Part shown: positions 61,001-64,000 of the stretch, piece by piece
Layout of the letters: the number at the start of each line of letters is the position of its first letter
Position numbering within the stretch: position 1 is the stretch's first letter
From: Lichenostomus cassidix
Taxonomy: Eukaryota; Chordata; Aves; Passeriformes; Meliphagidae
Assembly: GCA_008360975.2 (NCBI GenBank)
Contig: CM039198.1
Span: forward strand, 9,878,547 to 9,942,546
Reading direction: 5' to 3'
DNA length: 64,000 nucleotides
Position numbers and translations under genes: made by a program
The notes under the pieces: generated by a model
Told to the model about the DNA's origin: nothing
The model's input: the letters and a program-made list of their open reading frames with translations, nothing else
The model's database searches: none

Positions 61001-61435
61001 CAAAGCAGCCACTTTGGACTTTCCCTCTGCCCTGTGTGCACTGCTGGACACACCACACTGGCATGCAAAGGGAGGTCTGGAAATCCCTCCCCAGGTGGTC
61101 TCCTCTCACCTCTCACAGGAGGTCACAAGCTCTGCACCACACTGATTTGGCTGCTGGATCAGCACAGGCTGCCCAACAGGATCTCCCTGTCCTGCTGAGG
61201 ATAAAAACACCAATCACCCACTGCTCAGGATTGGGAGTGAGGGGTGGGAGATGTGTCTGGGGCAGAGGAGTCCAGCCACGAGCTGGGTGGCCCACAGGAG
61301 ATGTTCCAGCTGTGGGCATCCTCTCCAGAACGAGTCAGCACTGCTCCCTCAAATGCTTGTCAATGAAATGAGGTAGTTTGGACATCAAATCCACAATTTC
61401 AAAGAGAAACTTACTTTTCCTACCAAAAGAACCCC
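61001..61435. other. Unassigned non-coding stretch
   Basis: No recognised repeat family, RNA gene or coding frame. Confidence 0.4.
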
Positions 61436-61520
61436 ACCAAAAAACCTAAAAAACAAACAAACAAAACCAACAACAACAAAAAAAAAAAAAAAAAAAAGAA
61501 ACCCAAAACCAACAAAACAA
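61436..61520. repeat. A-rich low-complexity run
   Basis: A C/A-only stretch of AACAAAC-type units with about 20 consecutive A residues near 61479-61498. It may be a decayed retroposon tail, but no adjoining element ends here. A second A run is at 61621-61636. Confidence 0.85.
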
Positions 61521-61829
61521 AGGAAATTTGGTTTCCAGTGAAATCTGAACAACCTCAAAGTGATTGAAGGATTTCTGATTTTAACTGCCAAATGAAAAAT
61601 ATTGGGGAAATTTGGAGAATAAAAAAAAAAAAAAAAGTGGAGCTAATGTCTCAATTTTCAGCTGCCAAAGGAGGGACAATGCCATCTTCACACTGCCAGA
61701 TTTCAGACAAGCCTTGGTATATTCAAATTAATATATATGTTGACAAAAAACCTTTCATGAAAACAACTTTTCTCAGGAACAATTTCCATTTCCCAGTTCT
61801 GTGACCCTAAAATACATGCCAAAAGTCTC

Positions 61830-62905
61830 TAAGAGGGCTTTAGTTTATTTAACTGAAAAGCAAAATGACAATAAAGCGAATATTTAAAGTGAAGCTCTGT
61901 TCTGAAAATATATCTACTTAATGCTAAAACGATTCAGTTTCACAGAGCTGGAAACAATTATGAACCAAATCAATTGGGAGAAGGAATTTAATCAGAAAAA
62001 TGTGAATGCTAAGTGGGAATTGTTGAAAAACATTTTACGCGTTGCCCCAAAACCACAATCCCACAATTGAGAGAGAAGGCAACGTTGGTTAAAAAAATAG
62101 ACAACTCTGGCTTGTGAGGGAAGTGAAGACAACTGTGAAAAATAAGAAAACCATATTTAACTTAAGAAAGTGGAAACTGATAATAATGAATGAGAAGTGA
62201 GAAACTGTAGAAAGCTGATAAGGAAAGCCAAGAGCTGAGGACAACATTTGGGCTGCAAACCTGAGCGAAGGAGCAGCAACTTCTGTCAGTGTAAAGGGAA
62301 TAATTATAGCTCTTGTGAGGCTGGGTTAGACTTGGGATAGATGCACCAGAGCAATCAGCAGCTGCAGAAGAAATCTGCTGCTCACCAGTGGTTAGGGGAG
62401 TGTTTGGCTGAATCAGGCACTGGAGGGGTTGGGCATCAGCTCTGGGCAGACCCTCCAAACCCAACAGCAACAGACAGATTTGGGTACAAGAAACGTGATT
62501 AAAGCTACAGAAGAAAGAGCATGTCAAACTAAGATTCATCTTTTTCCTGGAATTACAAGATTGATTGATAAAAATAATATTGGTGGTATAATAGACTTCT
62601 GCAAGGCGATTGCCGTGGTTTGGTTACATTTTGATGAAGAAAGCAGAACAATACCCAATCAACATGGACCATATTTAAGAGATTAAAAGCTGGCTGTGGG
62701 GTGTCCCAGCTGTGATTGTCAATGGGAACTCCACACCCAGAAGGGAAAAGGGAGCTCCCTGGGGGTCAGGGCTGGGCCCTGGGCTATTCAACCGCCTTAT
62801 CAATAATCTGGAATTATATTAAATCATCTGTGATGACACTGGAGCAGTGAGACAAACAAATGGAGAAGCTGCCAGATCACTGCTGCAGAGTGGCCTGGGC
62901 ACTGT
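61830..62905 (+). mobile_element. Ancient CR1 LINE, reverse-transcriptase region
   Basis: CTGGAAACAATTATGAACC, GAGAAGGAATTTAATCAG and ACAAGATTGATTGATAAAA match the endonuclease-to-RT part of the old sauropsid CR1 lineage. In the frame at 62429-62686 the residues IDFCKAIAVVW align with RT motif A (normally DFxKAFD), so the catalytic Asp is replaced by Ala. Motif B (GVPQGS-type) is recognisable near 62751-62790 and the DD codons GATGAC at 62832-62837, but both are in shifted frames with stops between. Part of the RT is deleted around 62270-62500. The copy is clearly inactive. Confidence 0.8.
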
Positions 62906-62912
62906 TAATGGG

Positions 62913-63250
62913 TGTGTTGGTTTTACATGGCCTGGGTTTTGGCAGCAGGGAGGTCACAGAGGTGGCTCCTGTGAGAAGATGCTGGAAGCTTCCACCATGT
63001 CCAGCAGAGCAAATCCCTGATGGCTCTGAAAATTATGGACATGCTGCTGTCCAAGGCTGGGCCAGTTAGAGAGGTTGGTTATGCTCTGTGATAACATATT
63101 TAAGAAGAAATTCAAAACCAGGTGGTGGTGTGCAGTTTTTCTAGCCAGAGAAGTGGAGGAGGTCAGAACATGTGACACGTCCAGGGACAGATTATGGGCC
63201 ACCTGGGGAGGGGTGACTGTGGGACCCCAGGGAGTCCTGCAGAGCTTGTG
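62913..63250 (+). mobile_element. LTR of an avian ERV (probably ERVL-like)
   Basis: The segment begins TGTGTTGGTTTTACATGGCC and includes a GGCTCCTGTGAGAAGATGC block and an AGAAGCTTCC-like block. It then has CTCTGTGATAACATATTTAAG at about 63084-63104, the TATA-like core. This is a widespread bird ERV LTR pattern. It starts a few bases after the ancient CR1 relic ends, consistent with insertion into or beside it. The right boundary is uncertain and no target duplication was found. No internal viral genes are present. Confidence 0.65.
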
Positions 63251-63499
63251 CAGGCTGTACCTTCTCACAGGTGAAGGTGAACTTTCCCAGGACAGCAACC
63301 TCCAGGGCAGCAGGGAAATCCCAGAGCTCTGCACCTGAGTGCCTGAGGCTGCCCAGCCCCTGGCTCTGGTGCTCTCTGGGCACGAGGATGTTGGCAGACT
63401 GAAGAAAAGCTGGGAAGGTGAATATAGAGAACCAAACCTCCAGTGAGAGTCCTTCAGGAACACACCTGATTCACAGTGACCCAAACCAGCTCTTAACTT
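63251..63499. other. Spacer, possibly remaining LTR or leader sequence
   Basis: No certain feature. It may contain the right end of the LTR or decayed leader sequence. Confidence 0.3.
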
Positions 63500-64000
63500 C
63501 ATAGAATAACAGAATCACAAAATGGCTTGGGTTAGAAGGGACCTTAAAGTTCATCTCATCCCACCCCTGCCATGGCAGGGACACCTCCCACTATTCCAGG
63601 TTGCTCCAAGCCCTGTCCAGCCAGGCCTTGGACACTTGCAGGGATCCAGGATCAGCCATAGCTTCTCTGGGCACCCTGTGCCAGGGCCTGCCCACCCTCA
63701 TAGGGAGGAATTTATTTCGTATATCCAGTAAAAACCTACTCTCTGTCAGTGTGAAACTGTTCCCCCTTGTCCTGTCACTCCAGGCCCTTGTGGGTTCCCT
63801 TCAGGTACTGGAAGACTGAAATTAGGTTATCCCAAAGCTTCCTTTCTCTAGGCTGAACAATCCCAATTCTCCCAGCCTTTCCTCCCAGCAGAGCTGATCC
63901 ATCCCTCTGATCATCCTGGTTCCTCCTCTGGACTCTCTGCAGCAGCTGCAGGTCTTTCCTGTGCTGGTACCCCAGAGAGAGACAGAATTTGCCATGTGCC
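63500..64000 (-). mobile_element. CR1 LINE copy, cut by the window end
   Basis: The left edge CATAGAATAACAGAATCAC is the reverse-strand CR1 tail. It is followed by GGCTTGGGTTAGAAGGGACC, TTGCTCCAAGCCCTGTCC, CTTCTCTGGGCACCCTGTGC, GGTACTGGAAGACTGAAATTA and TCTGGACTCTCTGCAGCAGC in the expected order. At least 500 bp of the 3' part is present and the element continues beyond the window. Confidence 0.95.

Overview
This window looks like non-coding nuclear DNA from a bird. The main evidence is at least eleven copies or fragments of the avian CR1 (chicken repeat 1) LINE family on both strands, several ending in the diagnostic CR1 3' tail of repeated ATTCTGTG-like octamers. There are also two probable endogenous retrovirus LTRs, many short tandem repeats, and GC-balanced, CpG-poor, CTG/CAG-rich DNA in between. 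A passerine or other neoavian species is plausible, but I cannot fix the order or the locus by eye.

I found no protein-coding gene that I can defend, and no tRNA, rRNA, CRISPR array or bacterial-type operon. The longest open frames (294 aa at 6990-7874 minus, 261 aa at 27288-28073 plus, 235 aa at 41644-42351 plus, 228 aa at 48527-49213 plus) have no recognisable domain. They sit in low-stop, CTG-rich DNA, overlap other open frames, and in one case lie on a CR1 copy. I read them as chance frames. The window is best described as intergenic or deep intronic.

Layout: 0-5 kb holds three CR1 copies, one of them long with an internal CCCCT expansion. 5-12 kb is mostly unassigned single-copy-looking DNA with an AT-rich block near 6.1-7.0 kb and small tandem repeats. 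12-20 kb has CR1 copies at 12.1, 12.8, 17.0 and 19.5 kb, a T-rich block, an 85-nt pure pyrimidine tract at 15.4 kb, and an AT-rich block at 17.6-18.5 kb. 20-27 kb is mainly unassigned with an old CR1 relic at 22.6 kb. CR1 copies recur at 27.2, 28.9 and 36.6 kb. At 40.9 kb a TATA box followed 70 bp later by AATAAA looks like an LTR core. From 44 to 54 kb there are no clear transposons, and three blocks carry dense transcription-factor-like motifs. 55.9-64 kb is the most transposon-rich part: CR1 fragments, a candidate solo LTR with a 4-bp target duplication, an ancient CR1 reverse-transcriptase relic, an adjoining second LTR, and a CR1 copy that runs off the window end.

No previously undescribed gene system is visible. 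The most testable leads are the candidate regulatory blocks at 44.4, 48.3 and 53.3 kb, the solo LTR at 58.4-58.9 kb, and the LTR-like promoter at 40.9 kb. Family assignments were made by recognising consensus patterns; no alignment or database search was run.
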